The notes: generated from the letters alone by a model not told the origin. DNA of 42,829 bases from Micromonospora sp. U21 (GCF_018070045.1 NZ_JAGPYK010000044.1:1-42829); one strand, 5' to 3'. Shown: positions 31,568-39,771, counted from the stretch's first letter. Made by a program: numbers and translations.

Positions 31568-33001
31568 ATGTACACGGTTGCGCAGTTGATAGGCGGGGTG
31601 TGGGGCGCGGGCGGCGGGGGCGGCGAGCTGGTCGTCCATGACCCGGCGGACGGTTCGCCGGTCAGTTCGGTGCCGGTGGCCACGGCCGACGAGGTCGGCA
31701 AGGCGGTGGAGGCGGCACGTGAATCGGCGGCGGAGTGGGCGGCGACCGCGCCGGCCGCGCGGGCGGCGGCGGTGCACCGGGCCGCGGACGCGGTGGCGGC
31801 GGTGACCGAGGAGCTGGCCGCGGCGGTCACCGCGGAGATGGGCAAGCCGCTGGCGGATGCGCGCGGCGGTGTCGAGGCGGGCATTGGCACCCTGCGACAG
31901 TACGCTGAGCTGGCCCCGCTGCGCGGCGGGCGGACGCTGCACGGCGAACCGGACGCGCTGGACTTCATGACCCCGCAGCCGCGTGGCGTGGTCGCCGCGA
32001 TCACCCCGTGGAACGACCCGGTGGCGGTCTCCTGCGGGTTGCTGGGCGCGGCACTGGTCACCGGCAACGTGGTGCTCTACAAGCCCAGTGAACGGACCCC
32101 GGCGACGGGCTGGTTGCTGGCCCGCGCGCTGGACCAGGCGTTGCCGGCCGGCGTGCTGTCGCTGCTCACCGGCGGGCCGGAGGTCGGTGCGGCGCTGGCC
32201 GGCCAGGAGGTGGACGTCGTCGCGCACGTCGGCTCCACCGCGACCGGACGCGCGATCGCCGCCGCCGCGGCCCGCACCGGCGCGAAGGTGCTGCTGGAGA
32301 ACGGCGGCAGCGATCCCCTGATCGTCGACGCGGGTGTCGACGCCAGCTGGGCGGCCGGTCAGGCCGCGCTCGGCGCGTTCGCCAACGCCGGGCAGATCTG
32401 TGTCGCGGTGGAGCGGATCTACGTGCACCGGGAGGTGGCCGAGGACTTCGTGGCGGCGCTCGTGCAACGGGCCGGCGCGCTGCGGGCCGGCCCGGGCCGC
32501 GACCCGGGCGCCGAGCTGGGCCCACTGGTCGACCGGCGGCACCGCGACCACGTGCACGGGCAGGTGACGGCGGCGGTGGCGGACGGCGCGCGGGTGCGTA
32601 CCGGCGGGGAGCTGCCGGACGGGCCTGGGGCGTTCTACCCGGCCACGGTGGTCACCGACTGCCGGCACGACATGCCACTGGTGCGGGAGGAGACGTTCGG
32701 GCCGGTCGCGCCCGTGGTGGTGGTCGACTCGTTCGACGAGGCCCTGCGCTGCGCGGCCGACTCCCCGTACGGGCTGGCCGCGACGGTGCTGACCGCGTCG
32801 ATGAGCCACGCGCAGCGGGCCTGGCGGGAGCTGCCGGTGGGCACCGTGAAGATCAACTCAGTGTTCGGCGGCGCACCGGGCGGCGCCGCGCACCCGCGCC
32901 GGGCCAGTGGGCAGGGCTTCGGGTACGGCCCGGAGCTGCTGGACGAGTTCACCGCCACGAAGGCCGTGCACATCGAGGCACCGGGCGGCGGGCAGTGGTG
33001 A
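31568..33001 (+). CDS. aldehyde dehydrogenase family protein
   Basis: 477 aa from the ATG at 31568 (MYTVAQLIGGVW). NAD-binding and catalytic landmarks are complete: TPWNDPVAVSCGL (about residues 145-157), YKPSERTP, HVGSTATGRAI, the Glu in LLENGG (about residue 243), and the Cys in FANAGQICVAVER (about residue 278). It oxidises an aldehyde to an acid with NAD(P)+. No ribosome-binding site is obvious. The frame extends far upstream but that part has no family similarity. Paired divergently with the flavoenzyme, it may act in the same pathway. Confidence 0.93.
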   Translation: MYTVAQLIGGVWGAGGGGGELVVHDPADGSPVSSVPVATADEVGKAVEAARESAAEWAATAPAARAAAVHRAADAVAAVTEELAAAVTAEMGKPLADARGGVEAGIGTLRQYAELAPLRGGRTLHGEPDALDFMTPQPRGVVAAITPWNDPVAVSCGLLGAALVTGNVVLYKPSERTPATGWLLARALDQALPAGVLSLLTGGPEVGAALAGQEVDVVAHVGSTATGRAIAAAAARTGAKVLLENGGSDPLIVDAGVDASWAAGQAALGAFANAGQICVAVERIYVHREVAEDFVAALVQRAGALRAGPGRDPGAELGPLVDRRHRDHVHGQVTAAVADGARVRTGGELPDGPGAFYPATVVTDCRHDMPLVREETFGPVAPVVVVDSFDEALRCAADSPYGLAATVLTASMSHAQRAWRELPVGTVKINSVFGGAPGGAAHPRRASGQGFGYGPELLDEFTATKAVHIEAPGGGQW

Positions 33002-33002
33002 A

Positions 33003-33043
33003 CGGTACGGGCGGGCGCGGGGTCGCCGCGTCCGCCCGTACCG
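33003..33043. terminator. strong bidirectional terminator
   Basis: CGGTACGGGCGG (33003-33014) pairs perfectly with 33032-33043, with an inner CGCGG/CCGCG stem. It ends the aldehyde dehydrogenase gene and the converging ChaB gene. Confidence 0.85.
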
Positions 33044-33089
33044 CAATCCGTGTGCCTCCGGTGCGGGCTGCGCACCGGAGTCGCGACCG

Positions 33090-33491
33090 TCAGTCGCCGC
33101 GGGCCTTGCGGGTGGCCCGATCGTTGGCCTTCTCGATCGCCTTGACCAGCTCCGGCTTGGTCATGCTGGACCGGCCGGCCACGTCCAGCTCACGGGCCAC
33201 CGACATCAGGTGGTCCTTGCTGGCGTTGGCGTCCACCCCACCCGCGGTGGGGGCCCGCCGTTCCGGCCCACCGCCGGCTGCCTGACGATCGCTCGGGCCC
33301 TTGCGGCCCTTCGGCTCCCAGTGGTCGCCCACCTTCTCGAACTGGTGCTTCACCGCAGCGAAGGCGGTGCGGTGCGACCGCTCCCCCTCGCCGTAGGTCT
33401 CCACCGCCGAATCGTGCGTCTTCTCCCAGGTGCGCTGCGCCTTGTCCGGGGAGCGTCGCAGCGTGCTGGGCAGGTCCTCGCGCCCGGGCAT
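33090..33491 (-). CDS. ChaB-domain protein with Rho N-terminal-like domain
   Basis: 133 aa. The first 60 residues (LPSTLRRSPDKAQRTWEKTHDSAVETYG... AVKHQFEKVGDHW) are a ChaB domain. A Gly/Pro-rich linker leads to a Rho_N/SAP-like motif (SKDHLMSVARELDVAGRSSMTKPELVKAIEKA, about residues 89-120, split here by its LMSVARELDV and TKPELVKAI halves). The second half suggests nucleic-acid binding. ChaB of E. coli is tied to the cation regulator ChaA, but in actinobacteria this fused form has no proven role. The ribosome-binding site GGAGGACGAG precedes the ATG. Confidence 0.88.
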   Translation of the reverse strand: MPGREDLPSTLRRSPDKAQRTWEKTHDSAVETYGEGERSHRTAFAAVKHQFEKVGDHWEPKGRKGPSDRQAAGGGPERRAPTAGGVDANASKDHLMSVARELDVAGRSSMTKPELVKAIEKANDRATRKARGD

Positions 33492-33626
33492 CTCGTCCTC
33501 CTCCGTGTCGACAGGATCACCGTGACCGTTCCCCGGTTACGGGGCGGCAAACCCTACGCGGGGGTCGCCGGACGGCGGGCGGGTTTGTCGATTTCCCGGC
33601 GCGGGTACCGGCCGGGCCAGGCCCGA

Positions 33627-33646
33627 CCGGATGACCGGTCATCCGG
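33627..33646. promoter_or_regulatory. 20-bp perfect palindrome upstream of the BrkB-like gene
   Basis: CCGGATGACCGGTCATCCGG, with an ACCGGT centre, ends 23 bp before the ATG at 33670. It could be an operator or the foot of an mRNA hairpin. Confidence 0.45.
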
Positions 33647-33669
33647 CGGCCGGGGCACAGGGAGCGTGC

Positions 33670-34650
33670 ATGACGACCACGGAGCCCGGTACGACGCTCG
33701 GCGGCACACTCGGCACCCGGGTACCCCGGCGAATGCGGCAGCTGAGCTGGCGGACCTGGCGTGGGGTGGTGGTCCGCAGCGCACGCAACTTCGTCACCGA
33801 CAACTGCTCCGACTGGGCCGCCGCGCTGACCTACTACGGTGTGCTCGCGCTCTTTCCGTCCGCCATCGTGGTGGTGGCCCTGGTCGGCCTGGTCTCCAAC
33901 GGCGAACAGACCGTGGCAACGGTGGTCGACCTGGCCAGGCAGATGGGCGCCGGGTCGGTGGTGGCCGACGACGGCATCATCAAGGTGATCGGTGAGGTGG
34001 TGGACCAGGAGAGCTCCGCGAAGGTGCTGCTCAGCTTCGGTCTGCTCGGAGCGCTCTGGTCGGCGTCGGGCTTCATCGGGGCGTTCACCCGCGCCTCCAA
34101 CGCCATCTACGGCGTGACCGAGGGCCGGCCGGTGTGGAAGCTGCGCCCGTTGCAGATCGGTCTGGCCGCGATCACGCTGGTGCTGCTCGCGGTCGTCGCC
34201 CTCGGGCTGATCGTCAGCGGTCCGGTCACCGACGCGGTCGGCGACCTGATCAACGCCGGTGGCCTGGCACGCACGGTGTGGAGCGTGGCGAAGTGGCCGA
34301 TGCTCGCCCTGATCATGATGGTGCTGCTGTCACTGCTGTTCTGGATCGCCCCGAACGTGCGGCAGCCACGGTTCCGCTGGCTCACCCCGGGCGGTGCGGT
34401 GGCCCTGTCCGCCTGGGCAGTGGCCTCCTTCGGCTTCGGCCTCTACGTCGCCAACTTCGGCTCGTACGACGCCACCTACGGCAGCCTGGGGGCGGCCATC
34501 GCGTTCCTGGTCTGGCTCTACCTCTCCAATTCGGCGCTGATGCTGGGGGTGCAGATCAACGCCGAGGTGCAGCGCGGTCGGCGGTTGCAGGCCGGCGACC
34601 CGGACCCGGACGAGCCGGTGCTGCCGCCGCGGAAGCCGGCCGAGTCCTGA
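33670..34650 (+). CDS. YihY/BrkB-family membrane protein
   Basis: 326 aa from the ATG at 33670 with GGGAGCG upstream. Six membrane helices, beginning with DWAAALTYYGVLALFPSAIVVVALV (family signature, about residues 47-71) and ending YGSLGAAIAFLVWLYLSNSALMLGVQINAE (about residues 273-302). The C-terminal tail is Pro-rich and charged (PDEPVLPPRKPAES). Often misnamed ribonuclease BN; the real function of the family is unknown, possibly envelope transport. It is separated from neighbours by about 100-180 bp on either side. Confidence 0.94.
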   Translation: MTTTEPGTTLGGTLGTRVPRRMRQLSWRTWRGVVVRSARNFVTDNCSDWAAALTYYGVLALFPSAIVVVALVGLVSNGEQTVATVVDLARQMGAGSVVADDGIIKVIGEVVDQESSAKVLLSFGLLGALWSASGFIGAFTRASNAIYGVTEGRPVWKLRPLQIGLAAITLVLLAVVALGLIVSGPVTDAVGDLINAGGLARTVWSVAKWPMLALIMMVLLSLLFWIAPNVRQPRFRWLTPGGAVALSAWAVASFGFGLYVANFGSYDATYGSLGAAIAFLVWLYLSNSALMLGVQINAEVQRGRRLQAGDPDPDEPVLPPRKPAES

Positions 34651-34751
34651 ACGCCGGTACCGGGCCGTGTGTCCGATCCGGGGCCGGCCCGAGGGCCGGT
34701 TCGTGACCCGGTGCCGGTTTACCGGCCGGGGTGCCGGGTAGCGGAGAAGGC

Positions 34752-35168
34752 ATGGAGCGTGGCAACAGCAAGCACGGACCGAGGATCGATGAGCAGATGA
34801 GCCAGGAGGTCAGCGGCCTCGTCCAGGGGCCGGGGACCGGCGGCTCCCGGGTCGACGAGTCCCGCGTGCCGGAACCGGCCGGTGAGGACCAGCCCGAGGC
34901 GACCACCGCCCCGGCCGGTGAACTGCGCACCGGGGCACCCAAGGGAATGAGCTCGCAGGACGTCGAGCAGCGCAGCCGGCTGGGCCGGTTCATCACGATG
35001 AGCGCCCTGCCCGGCGACCGGGAAACGCTGATCGCCAACGCGCGCGACAACGACGCGCCGGACGACATCGTCAGGGCGCTGGAGCGGCTGCCCGACGGCA
35101 CCCGCTACCAGACGGTCTCCGAGGTCTGGGCCGCGCTCGGCAACAAGAACGAGACAACCCGCTGGTGA
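34752..35168 (+). CDS. DUF2795 protein
   Basis: 138 aa from the ATG at 34752 (GGAGAAGG just before it). A disordered, charged N-terminal half of about 75 residues (HGPRIDEQM, GGSRVDESRVPEPAGEDQPE) precedes the DUF2795 domain (about residues 80-135: IANARDNDAPDDIVRALERL and TRYQTVSEVWAALG). The family is common in actinobacteria and often next to stress genes; function unknown. The upstream extension to 34731 adds only six poorly conserved residues. Confidence 0.85.
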   Translation: MERGNSKHGPRIDEQMSQEVSGLVQGPGTGGSRVDESRVPEPAGEDQPEATTAPAGELRTGAPKGMSSQDVEQRSRLGRFITMSALPGDRETLIANARDNDAPDDIVRALERLPDGTRYQTVSEVWAALGNKNETTRW

Positions 35169-35202
35169 CCGGATCGTCCCCCGATCCGGACGACCGGCGA
35201 CC

Positions 35203-35210
35203 AAAGGAGG
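35203..35210 (+). promoter_or_regulatory. near-perfect ribosome-binding site of the SRPBCC gene
   Basis: AAAGGAGG lies 7 nt before the ATG at 35218 and matches the 16S rRNA 3' end almost fully, predicting high expression. A small GGATCG/CGATCC hairpin (35171-35187) lies between it and the preceding stop. Confidence 0.8.
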
Positions 35211-35217
35211 TTTCCTG

Positions 35218-35679
35218 ATGAGTGGCGTTACCGAACACGTCGAGGTGTCCGTCCCCATTCGCACCGCCTACGACCAGTGGACGCAGTTCGAGGAGTTCCC
35301 CGAGTTCATGGAGGGCGTGCAGGAGGTTCGGCAGCTCTCCGACACGATGACCCACTGGACGGTGAACATCGCCGGGGTGAAGCGCGAGTTCGACGCGGAG
35401 ATCACCGAGCAGCTCCCCGACGAGCGGGTCGCTTGGCGTTCCACCGGCGGCACCCAGCAGGCCGGCGTGGTGACCTTCCACCGGCTGGACGAGGACAAGA
35501 CCCGCGTCACCCTCCAGCTCGAGTTCGAGCCGCACGGGGTGGTCGAGCAGGCCGGTGACAAGCTCGGCATCGTCGACCGGCGGGCCAAGGGCGACCTGGA
35601 GCGGTTCAAGACCTACATCGAGCGGCGCGGTCAGGAGACCGGCGCCTGGCGCGGCAAGGTGGACCGCCCGCAGCCGTGA
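35218..35679 (+). CDS. SRPBCC / polyketide-cyclase-like protein
   Basis: 153 aa. The helix-grip fold is shown by VEVSVPIRTAYDQWTQFEEFPEFM (about residues 8-31) and the beta strands WTVNIAGVKREFDAEITEQLPDERVAWRSTGG (given as family pattern W-x-V, EFDAEI, RVAW). The C-terminal helix runs through ERFKTYIERRGQETGAWRG. Such stand-alone proteins are frequent in actinobacterial stress regulons. It lies 49 bp downstream of the DUF2795 gene, probably in one transcript. Ligand unknown. Confidence 0.92.
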   Translation: MSGVTEHVEVSVPIRTAYDQWTQFEEFPEFMEGVQEVRQLSDTMTHWTVNIAGVKREFDAEITEQLPDERVAWRSTGGTQQAGVVTFHRLDEDKTRVTLQLEFEPHGVVEQAGDKLGIVDRRAKGDLERFKTYIERRGQETGAWRGKVDRPQP

Positions 35680-35695
35680 TGTGAGCATCGATGTC

Positions 35696-35726
35696 CGATG
35701 GCCGCCGGAGTCCCCGGCGGCCATCG
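35696..35726 (+). terminator. terminator after the SRPBCC gene
   Basis: CGATGGCCGCCGG (35696-35708) pairs perfectly with 35714-35726, with an AGTCC loop, 17 bases after the stop. Confidence 0.85.
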
Positions 35727-35786
35727 CCGTGTCTCGGGCCGGCCACCACCCGTTTGCGATCATCGCGCCCGGGTACCGCTGTAGGC

Positions 35787-36047
35787 ATGACCGACGACAA
35801 CAGGGTGTGGCGCGACGAGGAACGGATTCCGCTGGAGGAACTGGAACGCGCCGTGGCGGGCTCAAGCATCGACGGGCAGGCCGACGACGTAACCGGCAAC
35901 GACGCCGGCGAGGAGGCCGCCTTCGGGCACGGACCGGCGGCAGCGGACCGCGGCGGTCAGGCCCGGGGCGCCGGCCGGGAGCCGACCGACCCGGATCGCG
36001 CCTACCGCCCGTCCACGACCGGCAGGACCGGACCGGACACCGGCTGA
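35787..36047 (+). CDS. small acidic protein of unknown function
   Basis: 86 aa (MTDDNRVWRDEERIPLEELERAV...). Only the first 27 residues look structured; the rest is rich in Gly, Asp, Ala and Pro and probably disordered. Its last 46 bases overlap the 3' end of the converging MFS gene, whose C-terminal tail is also low-complexity. Neither start nor family can be confirmed; a GTAGGC precedes the ATG, and no ribosome-binding site is visible. Confidence 0.5.
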   Translation: MTDDNRVWRDEERIPLEELERAVAGSSIDGQADDVTGNDAGEEAAFGHGPAAADRGGQARGAGREPTDPDRAYRPSTTGRTGPDTG

Positions 36048-37327
36048 GCCGCCGTGCCGGCCTGACCGGTCCCGGCCGGAACGGGCGACGTGGGCTGATC
36101 CGGCCCGGCCTCGGCGGGCAGCGGCCGCTCCGGGCCGGGCCGGCGGGCGCCCAGCTCGTACAGCACGACCAGCGCCAGCGCGAGCACCACCAGGGCCGGG
36201 CCGAGCGCCTGTACCGACGTGGTGCCGATCAGCACGCCGAGCCCGGCCGGAACGAGCGCCGCCCCCACGCCGGCGGCGCCGATCTGGAGCCCGATGGCCC
36301 GGTCCGCGTGCGCCGCACCGACCCGGTCGGCGGTGGTGAGGGTGAGCAGCGGGAACACCGGCGCGGCGGCGAACCCGACCACGACCAGACCGAGCACGGC
36401 CACGGCGGCCGACCCGGGTACGGCGATCAGCACCGCGCCGAAGGCCATCCCGGCCAGGCTGCCGCGCAGCACCAGCCGGGCCCCCAGCCGCTCGGCCACC
36501 ACGCCCTGCACCACCCGGCCGACGAAGAGGCTGCCCCAGTAGGCGGAGACGCAGCCACCGGCCACCGCGGCGCTCAGCCCGCGTCCCTCGGTCAGCAGCA
36601 GGAACGCCCACAGCCCGGCGGACACCTCGATGGCCACGTACAGCGCGAAGGCGAGCGCCCCCGACCAGACCGCGGGCAGCCGCAGCGTGGCCCGGATCGA
36701 AACCTGTGCCGCCGGCGGGGCGGGCGACGTCGCGACGGCGGCGCCCGACTCGGCGGGGTCACGGCGCCGCCAGGCCCGTACGGTGAGCGCGAACGCGGTG
36801 GCGAGGGCGAGCTGGGCGGCGGCCACGATGCCGTACCCCCACCGCCAGGCCAGCCCAGCGCTCAGCGCCGCGGTCATGATCAGCGGGCCGATCGCCACAC
36901 CCAGCCCGAAGAAGGCGTGCATCCAGTTCATGTGCCGCGGACCGAAGGCCCCCGCGGCGTACGCGTTGAGCCCGGAGTCGATCGCGCCGGAGCCCAGCCC
37001 GAGCAGCAGCGCGCAGCCCACCAGCACGACCAGCCCGGGGCTGGCGGCGTACCCGGTCAGCGCCAGGCTGGCCAGCAGGGTGCTGCCGGCGAGCAGCGCG
37101 CCCACCCCGACCCGGGCCAGGGTGAACCCGGCCAGCACGCTGGAGGTGAGGTAGCCGACCGTGCCCGCGGTGAGCAGCAGCCCGACGGCCTCGGTCGGTA
37201 CGCCGAAGTCGGCACTGATCGAGGGCCAGCCGACACCGAGCAGGCCGTCGGGCAGGCCGAGACTCACGAAGGCGAGATAGGCCAGCAGGAGCAGCGAGGC
37301 GCGGGGCGGCGCGGGCGTGGTGGGCAC
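36002..37327 (-). CDS. MFS transporter
   Basis: 441 aa with about 12 membrane helices. AYLAFVSLGLPDGLLGVGWPS (about residues 16-36) and GSGAIDSGLNAYAAGAFGPR with MNWMHAFFGLGVAIGP (about residues 112-148) are the pattern of the FHS/YfkF-like MFS group, which includes sugar permeases and putative exporters. The C-terminal 45 residues (RPGPERPLPAEAGPDQPTSP onward) are disordered and overlap the converging small gene by 46 bases. The substrate is unknown. Confidence 0.9.
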   Translation of the reverse strand: MPTTPAPPRASLLLLAYLAFVSLGLPDGLLGVGWPSISADFGVPTEAVGLLLTAGTVGYLTSSVLAGFTLARVGVGALLAGSTLLASLALTGYAASPGLVVLVGCALLLGLGSGAIDSGLNAYAAGAFGPRHMNWMHAFFGLGVAIGPLIMTAALSAGLAWRWGYGIVAAAQLALATAFALTVRAWRRRDPAESGAAVATSPAPPAAQVSIRATLRLPAVWSGALAFALYVAIEVSAGLWAFLLLTEGRGLSAAVAGGCVSAYWGSLFVGRVVQGVVAERLGARLVLRGSLAGMAFGAVLIAVPGSAAVAVLGLVVVGFAAAPVFPLLTLTTADRVGAAHADRAIGLQIGAAGVGAALVPAGLGVLIGTTSVQALGPALVVLALALVVLYELGARRPGPERPLPAEAGPDQPTSPVPAGTGQAGTAAQPVSGPVLPVVDGR

Positions 37328-37395
37328 GGAACACCATCCTGCCGCAGCGGCACCCTACCGCCAGCTCCGGGCGGTCGCTCGCGGCGGCAAGAAGT

Positions 37396-37425
37396 GCTGT
37401 CCGGACGGTCGAGAAAACGGACAGC
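37396..37425. promoter_or_regulatory. inverted repeat between the MFS gene and the gene at 37486
   Basis: GCTGTCC (37396-37402) and GGACAGC (37419-37425) are spaced by 16 nt in the divergent intergenic region. It may be an operator; no regulator gene is adjacent. Confidence 0.3.
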
Positions 37426-37485
37426 TCATCCAGAATCGACCGATCGGAGGACGGCAGACCGACCAGTTCGCGTAAGAATTTCGGG

Positions 37486-37695
37486 ATGCATCAAGGCTCC
37501 GGAATCCTCTCCCCGCGACAGCGCCGGCTCGCCTGGCTCGGCTTCCTGCTCGCCGCGCTGCAGGCGCCCGTCTCCGCCTGGCTCGTCTCGGACGAGTCCT
37601 GGCTGTTCAGCCTCTGCGTCGCGCTGATGGTGGCCACCGTGATCATGGCCGACGACGCGGCCCGGCGACGGCCGGCGGACGCGGCCCGCGACTAG
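37486..37695 (+). CDS. small membrane protein
   Basis: 69 aa. A basic N-terminus (SPRQRRLAW) is followed by two hydrophobic helices (about residues 16-34, LAWLGFLLAALQAPVSAWL, and 38-55, SWLFSLCVALMVATVIMA) and a charged tail. No ribosome-binding site is clear; TAAGAATTTCGGG precedes the ATG, so the message may be leaderless. Its stop overlaps the converging gene's stop by 4 bases. No family recognised. Confidence 0.6.
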   Translation: MHQGSGILSPRQRRLAWLGFLLAALQAPVSAWLVSDESWLFSLCVALMVATVIMADDAARRRPADAARD

Positions 37696-38141
37696 CCTTC
37701 GCCGCCCGGCCGGGCCTCGTGCCCCGGCTGGCCCCGGCTGCGGCGTCGCTCCTTCATCTCCGCCTCGTAGAGGTGGCGCCGCCCGCCCACCAGCTCCTCG
37801 CGGGCCTGCCGGTCCAGCTCCCGGAACAGCGCGTGGTAGCCGTCGTCGAAGTCCTCGACGATCTGGAACGTCCACCGTCCGGCGATGACGTTACGGCCCA
37901 GCAGTTCGGTGTCGATCCGGTCGGCGAGCTGCGGATGCCCGGCGGCGCGGAACTGCTTCACCGCGTCGTCGAGCATCAGGTCGGCGTGCCCGATCAGCTG
38001 GTGCAGCGAGTACAGGTGCCCCCGGGCGCGCTCGACGCACTCCAGCGCCTCGCTGAGCTTGCCGAGCGCGGCGACCGTCGCGTCGCTCACCCCGGCCGGG
38101 CGGCGGTGCTGCTCGTCCGGTCCATCCGCCTGCTGTCCCAT
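37692..38141 (-). CDS. conserved actinobacterial protein of unknown function
   Basis: 149 aa. Mostly helical, with VAALGKLSEALECVERARGHLYSLHQLIGHAD (residues about 23-54; the HLYSLHQLIGHAD part looks like a conserved core) and GRWTFQIVEDFDDGYHALFRELDRQ (about 88-112). His, Asp and Glu in these helices could bind metal, but I know no described family. The tail is charged and ends GHEARPGGEG. No membrane segment or signal peptide. Confidence 0.78.
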   Translation of the reverse strand: MGQQADGPDEQHRRPAGVSDATVAALGKLSEALECVERARGHLYSLHQLIGHADLMLDDAVKQFRAAGHPQLADRIDTELLGRNVIAGRWTFQIVEDFDDGYHALFRELDRQAREELVGGRRHLYEAEMKERRRSRGQPGHEARPGGEG

Positions 38142-38302
38142 CCGTTCCTCCGTGCTCTGTGCCGCCCTGTGCCGTGATTCTCCTGCTGCCCCGTCTGTGC
38201 CGGATCAACCCTCGCGGTCAGCCCGGCTCGGCCGGTGGCGCAGCCGACACCCGCCGAGCGGCCGAGGTCGACCCGGTCACCGGTCGGTTAGCCTCGGTCA
38301 CC

Positions 38303-38656
38303 ATGCGTGTGCCGTTCAACCGGGTCGCCCCCCGTACCGCCGTCGACTCGGCGCGGTCCACCCTGGCCGCTCTCACCGTCTCCGTGGGCACCGCCGGGCT
38401 CGCCGCCGCCGCGGCGCGACCCGGCCTGCTGGCCCTGGTCGACCAGCACGCGGCCGCCGTGCGCGACAGCCTCGACGGGGACCGCCGCCCGCTGACCGCC
38501 GCGACGCTCGCCGGCTACGCCGAGGGGGTCCGCGCGGCCGCCGTCGAGCACGGGTGGGTGCCGCCGAGCGGCCCGGTGGACTGGAGCGAGCCGGATTGGC
38601 TGCTCACCCGGCTGGTCGCGGTCTGCGCGCTGGCTCGCGCGCTGGACCGGACCTGA
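38303..38656 (+). CDS. DUF6401-like protein
   Basis: 117 aa from the ATG at 38303. A TAGCCT box (38289-38294) lies 8 nt upstream, again pointing to a leaderless or near-leaderless message. The core GLAAAAARPGLLALVDQHAAAVRDSL (about residues 33-58, P-G-L-L-A-x-V-D-Q-H-A-A-A-V-R pattern) and LAGYAEGVRAAAVEHGW resemble the small actinobacterial DUF6401 family, which is found near natural-product genes in streptomycetes. No such genes are near here. The assignment rests on recall of the motif. Confidence 0.65.
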   Translation: MRVPFNRVAPRTAVDSARSTLAALTVSVGTAGLAAAAARPGLLALVDQHAAAVRDSLDGDRRPLTAATLAGYAEGVRAAAVEHGWVPPSGPVDWSEPDWLLTRLVAVCALARALDRT

Positions 38657-38708
38657 CCATCTGCCGAACGGTCGGACCGCCGCGGCCGGCCAGCGACCGG
38701 TAGCGCGC

Positions 38709-38746
38709 GGGGAGGGCGTCCGCGCCACACGCGGAACACCCTCCCC
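38709..38746. terminator. bidirectional terminator
   Basis: GGGGAGGG (38709-38716) pairs with CCCTCCCC (38739-38746) and TCCGCG with CGCGGA inside, between the converging DUF6401-like and CmpX-like genes. Confidence 0.75.
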
Positions 38747-38772
38747 CACCGACTGTTCGCCGTTCCGCCCCG

Positions 38773-39585
38773 CTACGGGCGGTACTGCGTCGCCTGCTCC
38801 TCGACCTGCGGCATGGCCTGGGTGCGGTCGCCCCCACGGTCGGCCATCTGCCGCTCCACGTCGCCGCGACCGGCCGTGGTCGCCCGCCGGTTCTCCTGCA
38901 CCGCCCGGGCTTCCTCGGCCGCCCGGTCCAGCCAGCGGTCCCACCGGTTCTGCATGGGCTTCACCAGACCGCCACCGACACCGATGATCAGGATGCCGGC
39001 CACCGTGGCGAGCACCGCGATCAGCACCGGCGTGGTCACCGTGGTGGCGATACCCACCTGGTTCAGCGCTGCGATCACGCCGAGCGCGATGATGAAGATC
39101 GCCGTCAGGTCGGCCAGGACCTTGCCGTACGAGAGACCGCCCAGCGCCCCGGAGACCAGATCCCGGACGGCGTTCGCGATCGCGGCCGCCACCACCACGA
39201 TGATGATCGCCACGAACGCGCGCGGCAGCCAGGCCACCACGCCGCTGATCAGGTCACTGATCGCGTTGGGCCCCCAGATGCCGAACGCGAACTGCAGCGT
39301 GAACAGCAGTACCGCGTAGTACGCGAGTCTGGCCAGGATCCCGCTGGCGTCGTACTTAGTTCTCTCCAACGCACGTTTGATGCCTCCGCGTTCGACCGCC
39401 TGGTCGAAGTGCACCCGTTCGAGTGCCGCGTCCACGATCTTCAGGACCGCTCTGGCGATGAGCCAGCCGACCACGAGGATCACGATGAAGGCCACGGCCT
39501 TCGGGATGAAGAGCAGCACCGACCTCCAGGTGTCGGCGATGGCGTCACCGATGTCGGCCTGCCGGACCGCGAGGGTTTTCAGCAT
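38773..39585 (-). CDS. MscS-TM-helix (CmpX-like) membrane protein
   Basis: 270 aa from the ATG at 39585, with AGGAGGG 5 nt upstream. About five membrane helices: (IPKAVAFIVILVVGWLIAR), (ARLAYYAVLLFTLQFAFG), (WLPRAFVAIIIVVVAAAIA), (LADLTAIFIIALGVIAALNQVG) and (VLIAVLATVAGILIIGVGG). The repeated pattern matches the TM-helix family (PF05552) whose members CmpX and YnaI-related proteins are channel-like. The C-terminal 55 residues are a hydrophilic tail (RWDRWLDRAAEEARAVQENR). Longer upstream frames are shadow sequence. It lacks the MscS beta domain, so conductance is uncertain. Confidence 0.88.
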   Translation of the reverse strand: MLKTLAVRQADIGDAIADTWRSVLLFIPKAVAFIVILVVGWLIARAVLKIVDAALERVHFDQAVERGGIKRALERTKYDASGILARLAYYAVLLFTLQFAFGIWGPNAISDLISGVVAWLPRAFVAIIIVVVAAAIANAVRDLVSGALGGLSYGKVLADLTAIFIIALGVIAALNQVGIATTVTTPVLIAVLATVAGILIIGVGGGLVKPMQNRWDRWLDRAAEEARAVQENRRATTAGRGDVERQMADRGGDRTQAMPQVEEQATQYRP

Positions 39586-39595
39586 GATGTCCCTC

Positions 39596-39643
39596 CTGTC
39601 GCATGGACTGCGCCGGGCGCATACCCGGCCACCGCTGCGACAG
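39596..39643 (-). promoter_or_regulatory. leader hairpin abutting the CmpX-like ribosome-binding site
   Basis: In the mRNA, CTGTCGCA (complement of 39636-39643) pairs with TGCGACAG (complement of 39596-39603), which directly precedes and shares bases with AGGAGGG. An inner hairpin GCCGGG/CCCGGC lies within the loop. Translation could depend on opening this stem. The remaining sequence to 39783 is the divergent promoter region with the regulator gene. Confidence 0.45.
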
Positions 39644-39771
39644 TCCGCGCGGCTCGCCACGTTTTTTCCGACAAGTCGCCGAACAGGGGCCCTGAACTGC
39701 CCGAACAGCCACCGCGGCGGGGCTCGCGACGACCCGCGGCCATGATCGGATGCGGCTGTCCGGCGGCCGGC

